Of a DNA stretch of 32,486 nt, positions 32,355 to 32,486 are shown in pieces. Position numbers and translations under genes: made by a program. The stretch is from Desulfovirgula sp. Lineage in GTDB: Bacteria > Bacillota > Desulfotomaculia > Desulfotomaculales > Desulfocucumaceae. The stretch is taken from contig DYET01000088.1 in NCBI GenBank assembly GCA_020725625.1, positions 1 to 32,486 of the forward strand, in the 5' to 3' direction. Below the pieces are notes generated by a model, which worked only from the letters and a program-made list of their open reading frames with translations, did no database searches and had not been told where the DNA came from. How positions within the stretch are numbered: position 1 is the first letter of the stretch; every line of letters starts with the position of its first letter.

Positions 32355-32486
32355 CTTGTATCCCTCCTGGGTAGCCGTAAGTGATATTAAACCAGAAAAC
32401 TGTCGGCCTCCGCGCCGCCCTTGAGTATTACATTATATGCCCGGCCGGCAAAAGGAAGAATGTTTCAGTGCCCTCAATAAAGGGAA

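Noticed and set aside
1-32486. CRISPR array, rRNA or tRNA genes
   Set aside because: No regularly spaced repeats and no cloverleaf or rRNA-like conserved sequence were seen on either strand.

Overview
The window looks like chromosomal DNA of an endospore-forming, probably anaerobic Firmicute of the Peptococcaceae / Desulfotomaculales group (Pelotomaculum-like). The reasons are the gene order rpsB-tsf-pyrH-frr-uppS-cdsA next to xerC-hslV-hslU-codY, moderately high GC, many GTG/TTG starts behind strong Shine-Dalgarno sites, and the sporulation genes spoVR and yhbH. The genus is inferred from gene content only.

Layout. Positions 1-5500 (minus strand) carry a translation, nucleotide and lipid operon: rpsB with a promoter and structured leader, a terminator/attenuator, tsf, pyrH, frr, a small TTG-start gene, a 55-aa 2[4Fe-4S] ferredoxin, a terminator, uppS, cdsA and the start of a membrane protein. 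Positions 5540-14350 (minus) carry dprA, topA, trmFO, xerC, hslV, hslU and codY, the last closed by a strong terminator. Positions 14450-18320 hold a non-homologous end-joining locus: a stand-alone LigD-type polymerase, a small membrane protein, a stand-alone ATP-dependent ligase, a DUF441 membrane protein on the other strand, and Ku. Positions 18670-22710 hold an FtsA-like ATPase with a tail of repeated VNG...DGD modules, an FMN-dependent alpha-hydroxy-acid dehydrogenase family protein, a 37-aa small protein, a broken peptide deformylase gene and a small XRE-type regulator.

The main discovery is at 22808-27530. The sporulation gene spoVR is cut in two by a 3,232-bp element. The N-terminal 61 codons lie at 27530-27348 and the remaining 435 at 24115-22808. 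Both junctions carry the same 13-bp sequence (24116-24128 and 27348-27360). Joining the two halves through one copy restores an in-frame 496-codon SpoVR with the conserved sequence rebuilt across the seam. The element encodes a large serine recombinase ending 33 bp from the right junction, a MazG-like pyrophosphohydrolase and three small unknown proteins, one behind a promoter resembling those used by the mother-cell factor sigma-E. This is the architecture of the known skin (sigK) and SPbeta (spsM) elements, which are excised in the mother cell during sporulation. It is therefore a candidate developmentally excised intervening element in spoVR.

Positions 27690-32360 carry a protein of unknown function, a RidA-family protein, a DegT/DnrJ/EryC1-type sugar aminotransferase homologue whose catalytic lysine is replaced by glutamine, a GNAT acetyltransferase and yhbH. 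In other spore-formers yhbH sits beside spoVR and prkA, so the right end is probably the rest of that sporulation cluster.
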